Source: Xanthomonas hyacinthi | GTDB taxonomy: Bacteria > Pseudomonadota > Gammaproteobacteria > Xanthomonadales > Xanthomonadaceae | Assembly: GCF_009769165.1 (NCBI RefSeq) | Contig: NZ_CP043476.1 | Coordinates: 4,854,646-4,918,645, forward strand | Direction of reading: 5' to 3' | Length of the DNA stretch: 64,000 nt | Shown here: in pieces, positions 24,505 through 32,601 of the stretch | Layout: every line of letters begins with the position of its first letter | Position numbering within the stretch: the first letter of the stretch is position 1 | Position numbers and translations under genes: made by a program | Notes under the pieces: generated by a model | The model's database searches: none | What the model was told of the DNA's origin: nothing | What the model saw: only the letters and a program-made list of their open reading frames with translations

Positions 24505-26748
24505 ATGTCATCCGTAGCCCGCAACCGTCTTTCCCAGGTCATTTCGTGCGCACTGTGCTGCCCGGCCAGCGCGCTCCTGCTGCTGCCGTCCATCGCGCTC
24601 GCCCAGCAGGACGACGGCACGGCCGCAGCCAAGCAGCTGGACACCATCACCGTGACCGCGCAGAAGCGCAGCGAGCGGCTGCAGGACGTGCCGATGTCGG
24701 TGCAGGTGCTCAACACCGAGAAGATGAGCAGCGAAGGCAGCTACAAGCTGGCCGACTATTTCGCGCAGCTGCCCGGCCTGTCCTACATCCAGTCGCCGAT
24801 GAGCAGCAACATCGTGCTGCGCGGCATCGCCACCGACTCCGGCCTCGGCAGCCGCCCGACCTCGGGCATCGTCATCGACGACGTGCCCTACGGTTCGGCG
24901 CTGAGCACCGGCGCGATCCCCGACCTGGACCCCTCCGACCTGCAGCAGATCGAAGTGCTGCGCGGCCCGCAAGGCACGCTGTACGGCGCCAGCAGCATGG
25001 GCGGGCTGATCAAGTACGTGATGACCGATCCGGACACCAGCGCGACCTTCGGCCGCGTCGAGGCCGGCGGCTCCAGCGCCGCGCACGGCGGCTCCGGCTA
25101 CAACGCGCGCACCTCGGTGAACCTGCCGTTCTCCGACCGCTTCGCGCTGCGGGTCAGCCTGTTCCAGCGCCAGGACCCGGACTTCGTGCACAACACCAAC
25201 AGCGACGACAAGAACGACAGCCAGGTGCGCGGCGGCCGCGTCTCGGCGCTGTGGAACGTCACCGACACGTTGACCATCCGCTCCTCGGCGCTGTTCCAGG
25301 ACACCGAGACCGGCTCCAGTTCGGTGGTCGATACCGACCCCGAGCTGCATCCGCTGTACGGCCATTACAACCACGACCGCATCAGCGGCGGCGACACCTT
25401 CAAGGGCCAGGTGCGCTTCTACACCACCAAGGTCAGCTGGGATCTGGGCTGGGCCACGCTGGACAGCATCAGCGGCTATGCGCAGCACCGCAGCATGGCC
25501 TACCAGGATGTGGGTTACACCACCATCGGCCGGCTCGCACCGGTGTTCGCCGGCATCTTCGGCCTGGACAGCAGCAACCCCAGTTCGCTGATCGACAACC
25601 GCTACAACACCAACCGCACCACCCAGGAGGTGCGGCTGGTCTCGCAAGGCGAGCGCGCGCTGGACTGGCAGGTCGGCGCGTTCTACAGCGACGAGGAGGC
25701 CAAGAGCACGCAGAACTTCTACATCGCCGACAAGTCCAGCGGCACCATCTACCGCGACTTCCCGCTGCTGGTCTCGCTGGGCGACAGCACCTACCGCGAG
25801 AAGGCGGTGTACGCCGACGGCACCTACCATTTCACCCCGCAGTTCGACATCCAGGTCGGCGCCCGCTACGCGCGCAACAGCCTGCGCGAGAACAGCGACA
25901 CCGGCGGCCTGCTGCAGGACCCGAACCAGAGCTTCGACAGCAACAAGGACAGCGCCACCACCTACCTGTTCTCGCCGCGCTACCGCTTCAACGACGAGCT
26001 GATGACCTACCTGCGCGTGGCCTCCGGCTACCGTGCCGGCGGCAGCAACGGCACGCTGGTGGCCAACGTCCCGTTCTCCTACGACTCCGACAGCCTGTGG
26101 AGCTACGAGCTGGGCCTGAAGACGCAGCTGCTGGACCACTCGCTGAGCCTGGATGCGGCGCTGTTCCACATCGACTGGAGCGACCTGCAGATCTCGCAGG
26201 TCGAGCCGACCCTGGGCAGCAGCTACACCACCAATGCCGGCAAGGCCACCAGCCAGGGCCTGGAACTGTCGGTCAACTGGGTGCCGTCGGCCGACTGGAA
26301 GGTCAGCGCCAGCTACGCCTACACCGATGCCACGCTGGCCCAGGACATCCCCGGCTACACCGAGGGGTCCTCCGCCTACGGCAAGGACGGCAATCGCCTG
26401 CCGTACTCGGCGCGCAACAGCGCCTCGGCCTCGCTCAAGCGCTACTTCGCGCTGGGCGACAACCTGGAGGGCTTCGCCGGCGCCGACGTGGCCTACATGG
26501 GCGATCGCGACATGGAGTTCACCACCTCGGCCAGCATCCCGCGCATCCACCTGCCCAGCTACACCACGCTCGGCCTCAACGCCGGCGTGCAGGGCCAGGC
26601 CTGGAGCGCCACGTTGTACGTGCGCAACCTCACCGACGAGGTCGGCTACATCAACGCCAACCGCCGCGGCTCGCTGGCCAGCTCGACGCTCGGCGCGACG
26701 ATGATCCAGCCGCGCACGCTCGGCCTGACCCTGGCCTGGGACTATTGA
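24505..26748 (+). CDS. TonB-dependent outer-membrane receptor
   Basis: 747 residues with a signal peptide ending at about residue 32 (SIALAQ). A TonB box-like DTITVTAQKR is followed by the plug domain (about 50-165), with VPMSVQVLNTE, IVLRGIATDS and the end motif VLRGPQGTLYGASSMGGLI. The rest is a 22-strand barrel ending in a terminal aromatic (DY), as outer-membrane proteins do. This plug form is common in receptors for carbohydrates, peptides and other nutrients rather than for classic siderophores. There is no N-terminal signalling extension, so it should not control a sigma factor. It is placed between two S10 peptidases and is probably the importer for the cluster's substrate. Confidence 0.93.
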   Translation: MSSVARNRLSQVISCALCCPASALLLLPSIALAQQDDGTAAAKQLDTITVTAQKRSERLQDVPMSVQVLNTEKMSSEGSYKLADYFAQLPGLSYIQSPMSSNIVLRGIATDSGLGSRPTSGIVIDDVPYGSALSTGAIPDLDPSDLQQIEVLRGPQGTLYGASSMGGLIKYVMTDPDTSATFGRVEAGGSSAAHGGSGYNARTSVNLPFSDRFALRVSLFQRQDPDFVHNTNSDDKNDSQVRGGRVSALWNVTDTLTIRSSALFQDTETGSSSVVDTDPELHPLYGHYNHDRISGGDTFKGQVRFYTTKVSWDLGWATLDSISGYAQHRSMAYQDVGYTTIGRLAPVFAGIFGLDSSNPSSLIDNRYNTNRTTQEVRLVSQGERALDWQVGAFYSDEEAKSTQNFYIADKSSGTIYRDFPLLVSLGDSTYREKAVYADGTYHFTPQFDIQVGARYARNSLRENSDTGGLLQDPNQSFDSNKDSATTYLFSPRYRFNDELMTYLRVASGYRAGGSNGTLVANVPFSYDSDSLWSYELGLKTQLLDHSLSLDAALFHIDWSDLQISQVEPTLGSSYTTNAGKATSQGLELSVNWVPSADWKVSASYAYTDATLAQDIPGYTEGSSAYGKDGNRLPYSARNSASASLKRYFALGDNLEGFAGADVAYMGDRDMEFTTSASIPRIHLPSYTTLGLNAGVQGQAWSATLYVRNLTDEVGYINANRRGSLASSTLGATMIQPRTLGLTLAWDY

Positions 26749-26806
26749 TGCGCATTGCCGGCCGCCACGCGACGGCCGGCCCTCATTCCAGTTGCGGAAC
26801 TTCACG

Positions 26807-28309
26807 ATGAAATGGATCCACGGCCTGGCGCTGCTGCTGTGTGCGGCGTTGCCGTTCGCCGCCGTTGCCGACGATGCTGCCGCCGACGGCGCAGCGGCGC
26901 CGGTCGCGCACCCGACCCTGCTGTCCGCTCCGCAGCAGACCCGCATCGGCGAGCAGCGGCTGCGCTATCGGGTCAGCTTCGACCAGCTCGATTTCGTCGG
27001 CGCGAACGGCGCCCGTGTCGCCTCGATCGGCGCCATCGGCTACCTGGCCGAGCGCGCCGACGCCAGCGCGCGACCCGTGCTGTTCGCCTTCAACGGCGGG
27101 CCAGGCGCATCGTCGGTATTGCAGGTCGAAGGCCTCGGTCCGCGGCTGCGCGTGCGCGACGGCAAACGGCAGACACTGATCGCCAATCCGCACAGCATTC
27201 TCGATGTCGCCGACCTGGTGTTCATCGATCCGCCCGGCACCGGCTTCAGCCAGGCCCCGACCGATGCCGCCGCGCGCGCACGCTACTGGTCCGACCATGG
27301 CGACGCCAAGGCCGTGGAATCGATGATCCGGCATTGGCTCAAGACGCACGGACGCGAACGCGCGCCGCTGTACATCGCCGGCGAAAGCTATGGCGGCTAC
27401 CGGCTCGCCCTGCTCGCCGCCGGCATCGCCGACCTGCGCCCGGCCGGGGTGCTGCTGGTCTCGCCGCTGCTCGACGCCAGCAGCGGCGACGACAGCCCCG
27501 GCAACGACCTGCGCGCGGTGTTCGACCTGCCCTCGCTGGTCGTCGCCGCCGCCGCCCACGGCAAGGGCGACCTGGCCGGGCAAGCGGTCGAAAACGTCTA
27601 TGCGCAGGCGCGTGCGTTCGCGCTCGGCGACTATGCGCAGGCGCTGCTGCAGGGCAGCGCCTTGCCGGCCGACGCACGCAGCCGCATGGCCGCGCGCCTG
27701 GCCGCGCTGCTGGGCCTGCCGCCGCAAGCGCTGCTGGCGGCCGACCTGCGTCCGGACGTGGAAACCTTCCGCCTCGGCGTGCTCGCCGCCGACGGCCGGC
27801 AGATCGGCCGGCTCGACAGCCGCGTCGCCGCGCCGCTGCCGGCGCTGCACGCGGCGGACAACGGCCGGCCCTCGGCCGCCAACGATCCGGCGCTCGGCCT
27901 GGGCCGCAGCAACCGGATCACCTCCGCGGCGATGGCCGACTACCTGCATGGCCTGTTCGGCACTGCGTTGCCGCGCAACTACGTCAGCCTGGACATCGAT
28001 ATCGCCATGGCCTGGCGCTTCAGCGCCGACGATGGCGCCGGCGCGCGCCCGTTCGGCACCGCGCTGCGCTTCAATCCCACCCCGAACCTGGCGCGCCTGG
28101 CGCAGGCCAACCCCGACTTCCATGTGCTCGCGCTCAACGGCTATTACGACCTGGCCGTACCCGCGCTCGGCCCCTGGTACGCGCTGCACCACAGCGCCCT
28201 GGATCCGGCACGCATCGATTTCCGCCTGCTGCCCGGCGGCCATGCCGTGTTCGCGGAAGACGCGCTGCGCCCGCAACTGCACAACCTGCTGAAGGAGTTC
28301 CTGCGATGA
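26807..28309 (+). CDS. Exported S10-family serine carboxypeptidase-like protein (second copy)
   Basis: 500 residues with a signal peptide (MKWIHGLALLLCAALPFAAV). S10 motifs: NGGPGAS at 96-102, catalytic S194 in GESYGGYR, D448 in NGYYDLAV and H479 in PGGHAVF. Here the oxyanion motif is canonical, unlike the first copy. The stop overlaps the next gene by ATGA (28306-28309), the first of a series of such overlaps. Likely a periplasmic carboxypeptidase acting on peptides imported by the receptor. Start set at MKWIHG because it opens the signal peptide; the open frame extends five codons upstream. Confidence 0.9.
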   Translation: MKWIHGLALLLCAALPFAAVADDAAADGAAAPVAHPTLLSAPQQTRIGEQRLRYRVSFDQLDFVGANGARVASIGAIGYLAERADASARPVLFAFNGGPGASSVLQVEGLGPRLRVRDGKRQTLIANPHSILDVADLVFIDPPGTGFSQAPTDAAARARYWSDHGDAKAVESMIRHWLKTHGRERAPLYIAGESYGGYRLALLAAGIADLRPAGVLLVSPLLDASSGDDSPGNDLRAVFDLPSLVVAAAAHGKGDLAGQAVENVYAQARAFALGDYAQALLQGSALPADARSRMAARLAALLGLPPQALLAADLRPDVETFRLGVLAADGRQIGRLDSRVAAPLPALHAADNGRPSAANDPALGLGRSNRITSAAMADYLHGLFGTALPRNYVSLDIDIAMAWRFSADDGAGARPFGTALRFNPTPNLARLAQANPDFHVLALNGYYDLAVPALGPWYALHHSALDPARIDFRLLPGGHAVFAEDALRPQLHNLLKEFLR

Positions 28310-30339
28310 CCCGCACGCTGCTGCTGGCCGCCGCCCTCGCCGCTGCCTGCACGTGCGCCGGCCACACCGCCAGCGCCGCGAACCCGCCGCAATCGCTGGT
28401 GCTGATCGCCAACGGCGAGAACGTCGGCTACCTGAAGGCGACGGCCGACGGCAACACCTACGAAGTCGATTACCACGTCGACAACAATGGCCGCGGTCCC
28501 AAGCACCACGAGACCATCGTGCTCGGCGAGCATGCGCTGCCGCTGGCGTGGTCGATCGCCGGCACCTCGCTGATGGGCGGCCAGGTCGCCGAGCGCTACC
28601 GATGGCGCGACGGCATCGCCGAATGGAACAGCCAGGCCGACAGCGGCCGCACCCCTCAGCCGCGACCGGCGCTGTACATCACCAACGACAGCAGCCCCTG
28701 GGCGATGTGGACCTACGCCAAGGCCTTGCTGGCCGCGCCCGAGCACGCCCTGGACGTGCTGCCCGCCGGCCGCATGCAACTGGAGCTGGTCGGCACGCTC
28801 GCACTGCAAGGCCAGGCCGGGGCGCCGCCCGTGCAGGCACGGCTGCTGCGGCTGTCCGGCCTGGACCTGGAACCGCACTACCTCGCCGTCGATGCCAACG
28901 ACGCCCTGCTGGCGGATATCGACGACGACGCCGTGGCGATCCGCGACGGCTACCAGGCGCAGCTGGCGACCATCGCCGACGCAGTGAAGGCGCAGCAGTT
29001 CGCGCATGCGCAGGCATTGCAGCGCCAGCTCGCGCATCCGCTGGCGCACGCTCTGTGGCTGCGCAACGTGCATGTGTTCGATCCGGTCAACGGACTGCGC
29101 AGCGACGCGCTGAACCTCCACGTCGCCGACGGGCACATCGTCTCGATGGACGCGCGCTGGCAGCCGGCGCCCGGCGACAGCGTCTATGACGGCAACGGCG
29201 GCACGGTGATCCCCGGCCTGCACGACATGCATTCGCACAGCACCCTGTCCTCCGGGCTGTGGTACCTCGCCGCGGGCGTCACCAACACCCGCGACATGGG
29301 CAACGACAACGCCTTCCTGCTCGACCTGACCGCGCGCATCGAACGCGGCGAGATCGCCGGCCCGCGCATCGTGCGCAATGGCTTCCTGGAAGGCCGCAGC
29401 CCGTATTCGGCGCGCAACGGCTTCGTCGTCGACACGCTGGCCGACGCGCTGAAGGACGTCGCCTGGTACAAGGACCACGGCTACTGGCAGATCAAGCTCT
29501 ACAACTCGATGAACCCGGCCTGGGTGGCGCCGATCGCCGAACGCGCGCATGCGCTGGGCATGAGCGTCACCGGCCACATCCCGGCCTTCACCAACGCCGA
29601 CGCGATGATCGCCGCCGGCTACGACGAGATCACCCACATCAACCAGCTGATGCTGGGCTGGGTGCTGTCCCCCGAGGAAGACACGCGCACGCCGCTGCGG
29701 CTGACCGCGATGCAGCGGGTGGCCACGCTCGACCTCGATGCGCCGAACGTGCGCCATACGCTGGAATTGATGCGCCAGCGCGACATCGCCCTGGACACTA
29801 CCGAGGTGATCCTGGAACGGCTGATGCTGAGCCGCGCCGGCCGCGTGCTGCCCGCCGATGCGCCGTACCTGTCGCACATGCCGATCGCCTACCAGCGCTA
29901 CCGCCAGCGCACCTTCGTCCCCGACCTCGACGCGCAGACCGACGCGCAGTACCGCCAGGCGCTGGACAAGACCCTGCAACTGATCGGCCGCCTGCACCGG
30001 CAGGGCACCGTGCTGCTGCCCGGCACCGACGACAGCACCGGCTTCACCGTGCACCGCGAACTGGAGCTGTACGTCGCCGCCGGACTGACCCCGCAGCAGG
30101 CGCTGCGCGCCGGCACCTGGCAGAGCGAGCTGCATTTCGGCCGCACGGACCGGCTCGGCAGCGTGCATCCGGGCAAACAGGCCGACTTCGTGCTGCTGTC
30201 CGGCGATCCGACCACCGATATCTCCGCGATCCGCCAGCCCGCGCTGGTGGTGAAGGACCAGTCCCTGTACCTGCCCGCCGAAATCTACCGCGCCCTGGGC
30301 GTGGCACCGTTCGCGCCGGCCCCAAAGAAACTTCAATGA
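28306..30339 (+). CDS. Exported amidohydrolase-superfamily peptidase-like enzyme
   Basis: 677 residues. After a signal peptide (about 25 residues), a beta-rich N-terminal domain of roughly 230 residues precedes the amidohydrolase barrel. Metal ligands: H309 and H311 in HDMHSH, probable carboxylated lysine K397 in QIKLYN, H424 in TGHIP, H444 in ITHINQ and D575 in GTDDS. This pattern fits binuclear metal amidohydrolases of the prolidase/imidazolonepropionase-like group, several of which cut dipeptides. The large N-terminal domain is unusual for that group. ATGA overlaps at both ends link it to the S10 gene and the RidA gene. Substrate unknown. Confidence 0.88.
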   Translation: MTRTLLLAAALAAACTCAGHTASAANPPQSLVLIANGENVGYLKATADGNTYEVDYHVDNNGRGPKHHETIVLGEHALPLAWSIAGTSLMGGQVAERYRWRDGIAEWNSQADSGRTPQPRPALYITNDSSPWAMWTYAKALLAAPEHALDVLPAGRMQLELVGTLALQGQAGAPPVQARLLRLSGLDLEPHYLAVDANDALLADIDDDAVAIRDGYQAQLATIADAVKAQQFAHAQALQRQLAHPLAHALWLRNVHVFDPVNGLRSDALNLHVADGHIVSMDARWQPAPGDSVYDGNGGTVIPGLHDMHSHSTLSSGLWYLAAGVTNTRDMGNDNAFLLDLTARIERGEIAGPRIVRNGFLEGRSPYSARNGFVVDTLADALKDVAWYKDHGYWQIKLYNSMNPAWVAPIAERAHALGMSVTGHIPAFTNADAMIAAGYDEITHINQLMLGWVLSPEEDTRTPLRLTAMQRVATLDLDAPNVRHTLELMRQRDIALDTTEVILERLMLSRAGRVLPADAPYLSHMPIAYQRYRQRTFVPDLDAQTDAQYRQALDKTLQLIGRLHRQGTVLLPGTDDSTGFTVHRELELYVAAGLTPQQALRAGTWQSELHFGRTDRLGSVHPGKQADFVLLSGDPTTDISAIRQPALVVKDQSLYLPAEIYRALGVAPFAPAPKKLQ

Positions 30340-30863
30340 ACCCGATCCCCCATCCCATGCAAACCCCGCACGCCCCCCCATCCGACACCGTGAGCGCGCG
30401 CCTGCGTGCGCTCGGCATGACCTTGCCGCCACCGCTGCGCGTGCCCGACGGGGTGATCCTGCCGTTCGCGCCGGTGCACGTGATCGGCACCCGCGTGCTG
30501 ATCTCCGGCCACGGCCCGCAACACGCCGACGGCAGCATGGCCGGCGGCGTCGGCCGCGTCGGCGACGAGCTGGACGAAGCCCAGGGCTATGCCGCTGCGC
30601 GCGCCACCGCGCTGTCGATGCTGGCCAGCCTGGAGCGCAGCCTGGGCAGCCTGGAGCGGATCAAGCGCTGGGTGCGCGTATTCGGCATGGTCCGCTGCGC
30701 GCCCGGCTTCCAGCGCCAGCCCAGCGTGATCAACGGCTGCTCGGACCTGCTGCTGGCGCTGTGGGGGCCGGAACTGGGCCAACATGCACGCAGCGCGGTC
30801 GGCATGGCCGAGCTTCCGTTCGGCATCCCGGTCGAGATCGAAGCCGAAGCCGAACTGCACTGA
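30336..30863 (+). CDS. RidA/YjgF-family protein, cytoplasmic
   Basis: 175 residues, no signal peptide, with a start overlapping the amidohydrolase stop (ATGA). RidA-family core: VLISGHGPQHADGS near residue 52 and the C-terminal ARSAVGMAELPFGIPVEIE, where R152 matches the essential arginine of E. coli RidA (R105) and the VEIE glutamate the catalytic acid. RidA proteins hydrolyse enamine/imine intermediates made by PLP enzymes, such as 2-aminoacrylate. The N-terminal 30 residues are an extension rich in proline. An alternative start is 30357. It is one of two Rid proteins in this cluster; this one lacks a signal. Confidence 0.88.
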   Translation: MNPIPHPMQTPHAPPSDTVSARLRALGMTLPPPLRVPDGVILPFAPVHVIGTRVLISGHGPQHADGSMAGGVGRVGDELDEAQGYAAARATALSMLASLERSLGSLERIKRWVRVFGMVRCAPGFQRQPSVINGCSDLLLALWGPELGQHARSAVGMAELPFGIPVEIEAEAELH

Positions 30864-30886
30864 CCCTCGCCTGCCGGAACGCCACC

Positions 30887-32164
30887 ATGGACACGCGCTC
30901 GCCCCGTTTTGACCTCACCCGCCGGCAATTGCTGGCGGCCGCCGGCGCGCTGCCGCTGTCCGCCGCGCTGTCCAGCATCGCTGGCGCCACCAACGCGACC
31001 ACGGCCGCCGCGTCCATGCCCGCACGCGGCCTGCAAGACCTCGGCAGCGCCTTCGAGATCGCCGGCTGCTATCTCAACGGCGCCTACATGCATCCGGTCA
31101 GCCGCGCCGCGGCGCAGGCGCAACGCGGCTTCCTCGACGCGCGGCTGATGAACGCCGGTGCCGACAAGGTCGACATGGGCGGCGACCGCGAGCGCGCGAT
31201 GGCCGCGCTGGGCCGGCTGCTGCATGCCGACCGCGACGAACTGGCGTGGATTCCCAGCACCATGTTCGGCGAGAACCTGGTGTTGAACGGCCTTGGCATC
31301 CCGCACAGCCGCCAGCGCGTGGTCACCGACGCCTACCACTTCAACGGCTCGCTGTTCATGTATATGGAACTGGCCAAGCGCGGCCTCGACGTGCAGGTGG
31401 TGCGCCCGCACGACAACCGCATCCGCCTGGAGGACCTGGACAAGGCGATCACCCCCGGCACGCGCCTGGTCGCGCTGACCCTGGTGTCCAGCGTCAACGG
31501 CTTCCAGCACGACCTCAAGGCGGTCTGCGACCTGGCCCACAGCCGCGGTGCGCTGGTCTACGCCGACCTGATCCAGGCCGCCGGCAACACCCCGATCGAC
31601 CTGCACGGCAGCGGCGTGGATTTCGCCGCCAGCGCCACCTACAAGTGGCTGATGGGCGACTTCGGCCTGGGCGTGCTGTACGCGCGCCGCACCAGCCAGG
31701 AAGCCTTGCAGCAGATCGTGTGGGGTTATCGCCAGGAAGGCGAGACGGTCTCGCACCTCCTGCCGTTCGACCCGCCTGGCGAGCCGCCGCTGCAGACGCA
31801 GGCGATCGGCGGCCTGGCCGGCAAGATCGAGGTCGGCACACTCAACAATTCCGCCGCAGCCGCGCTGGCCACCTCGCTGGAACTGATCGAGCGCATCGGC
31901 GTGGATGCCATCCGCCAATGGCGGCAACCGCGGCTGGCGCGCCTGCACGAGGCGATCCCGCGGCTCGGCTTCGAACCGATGACGCCGCCCAACTCCAGCT
32001 CCGCGCTGCTGTCCTTCGCCCAGCGCGACGTCGGCAAGCGGCTGGCGCCGAAGCTGAAGGCGGCCGGGGTCGAAGTCACCCTGTACCGCAATTACTTCCG
32101 CGTGTCGCCGTCGTTCTACAACGGCAGCGACGATGTCGAACGCCTGATCGAGGCCCTGTCATGA
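30887..32164 (+). CDS. Tat-exported PLP-dependent enzyme, aminotransferase class V fold
   Basis: 425 residues. The N-terminus has a twin-arginine signal (TRRQLLAAAGALPLSAAL, R12 R13), so a folded PLP protein is likely sent to the periplasm. Class V features: aspartate D227 in YADLIQAAG binding the pyridine nitrogen and Schiff-base lysine K253 in ATYKWLMGD. The class includes cysteine desulfurases, isopenicillin N epimerase and PvdN, a Tat-exported PLP enzyme of pyoverdine maturation; by fold and export PvdN is the best known comparison. The reaction cannot be inferred, but elimination or transamination on an imported amino compound is plausible. Its stop overlaps the exported RidA gene by ATGA. 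Confidence 0.88.
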   Translation: MDTRSPRFDLTRRQLLAAAGALPLSAALSSIAGATNATTAAASMPARGLQDLGSAFEIAGCYLNGAYMHPVSRAAAQAQRGFLDARLMNAGADKVDMGGDRERAMAALGRLLHADRDELAWIPSTMFGENLVLNGLGIPHSRQRVVTDAYHFNGSLFMYMELAKRGLDVQVVRPHDNRIRLEDLDKAITPGTRLVALTLVSSVNGFQHDLKAVCDLAHSRGALVYADLIQAAGNTPIDLHGSGVDFAASATYKWLMGDFGLGVLYARRTSQEALQQIVWGYRQEGETVSHLLPFDPPGEPPLQTQAIGGLAGKIEVGTLNNSAAAALATSLELIERIGVDAIRQWRQPRLARLHEAIPRLGFEPMTPPNSSSALLSFAQRDVGKRLAPKLKAAGVEVTLYRNYFRVSPSFYNGSDDVERLIEALS

Positions 32165-32601
32165 AGCGACTCCCGTTGTTGCTGTGCGCGCTGCTGCCGT
32201 GGACCGCACAGGCCGCGCCGGCAACGCTGCACCACTACGGCAACACGCCCGGCGCGCCGTTCTCGGCCGCGGTGCGTGCCGGCGACACGCTCTACGTCTC
32301 CGGCCAGATCGGCAGCGCCGCGCAGGGCGGATTGCCCGAGGAGTTCAGCGCCCAGGCCAACAACGCGCTGGACAACGTCGCCAGCGCCCTGGCCCTGGCC
32401 GGCGCCGGCATGGACGACATCGCCAAGTGCACGGTGATGCTGACCGACATGGCGCAATGGCCCGCGTTCAACGCCCTGTACGTGCGCCGCTTCAAACCCG
32501 GCCACCTGCCCGCACGCAGCGCCATCGGCGCCAATGCCCTGGCGCTGGGCGCCAAGGTGGAAATCGAATGCATCGCCTACCTGCCCCAGGCCAAACCATG
32601 A
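32161..32601 (+). CDS. Exported RidA/YjgF-family protein
   Basis: 146 residues beginning with a Sec signal peptide (MKRLPLLLCALLPWTAQA). RidA features: TLYVSGQIGSAAQGGLPEEF near residue 40 and ARSAIGANALALGAKVEIEC, with R119 and the following VEIE glutamate as the catalytic pair. A periplasmic RidA is unusual since these proteins normally protect cytoplasmic PLP enzymes from enamine intermediates. It is encoded immediately after a Tat-exported PLP enzyme (ATGA overlap), so enzyme and enamine hydrolase are expected to meet in the periplasm. Its stop overlaps the next start by ATGA. Confidence 0.9.
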   Translation: MKRLPLLLCALLPWTAQAAPATLHHYGNTPGAPFSAAVRAGDTLYVSGQIGSAAQGGLPEEFSAQANNALDNVASALALAGAGMDDIAKCTVMLTDMAQWPAFNALYVRRFKPGHLPARSAIGANALALGAKVEIECIAYLPQAKP

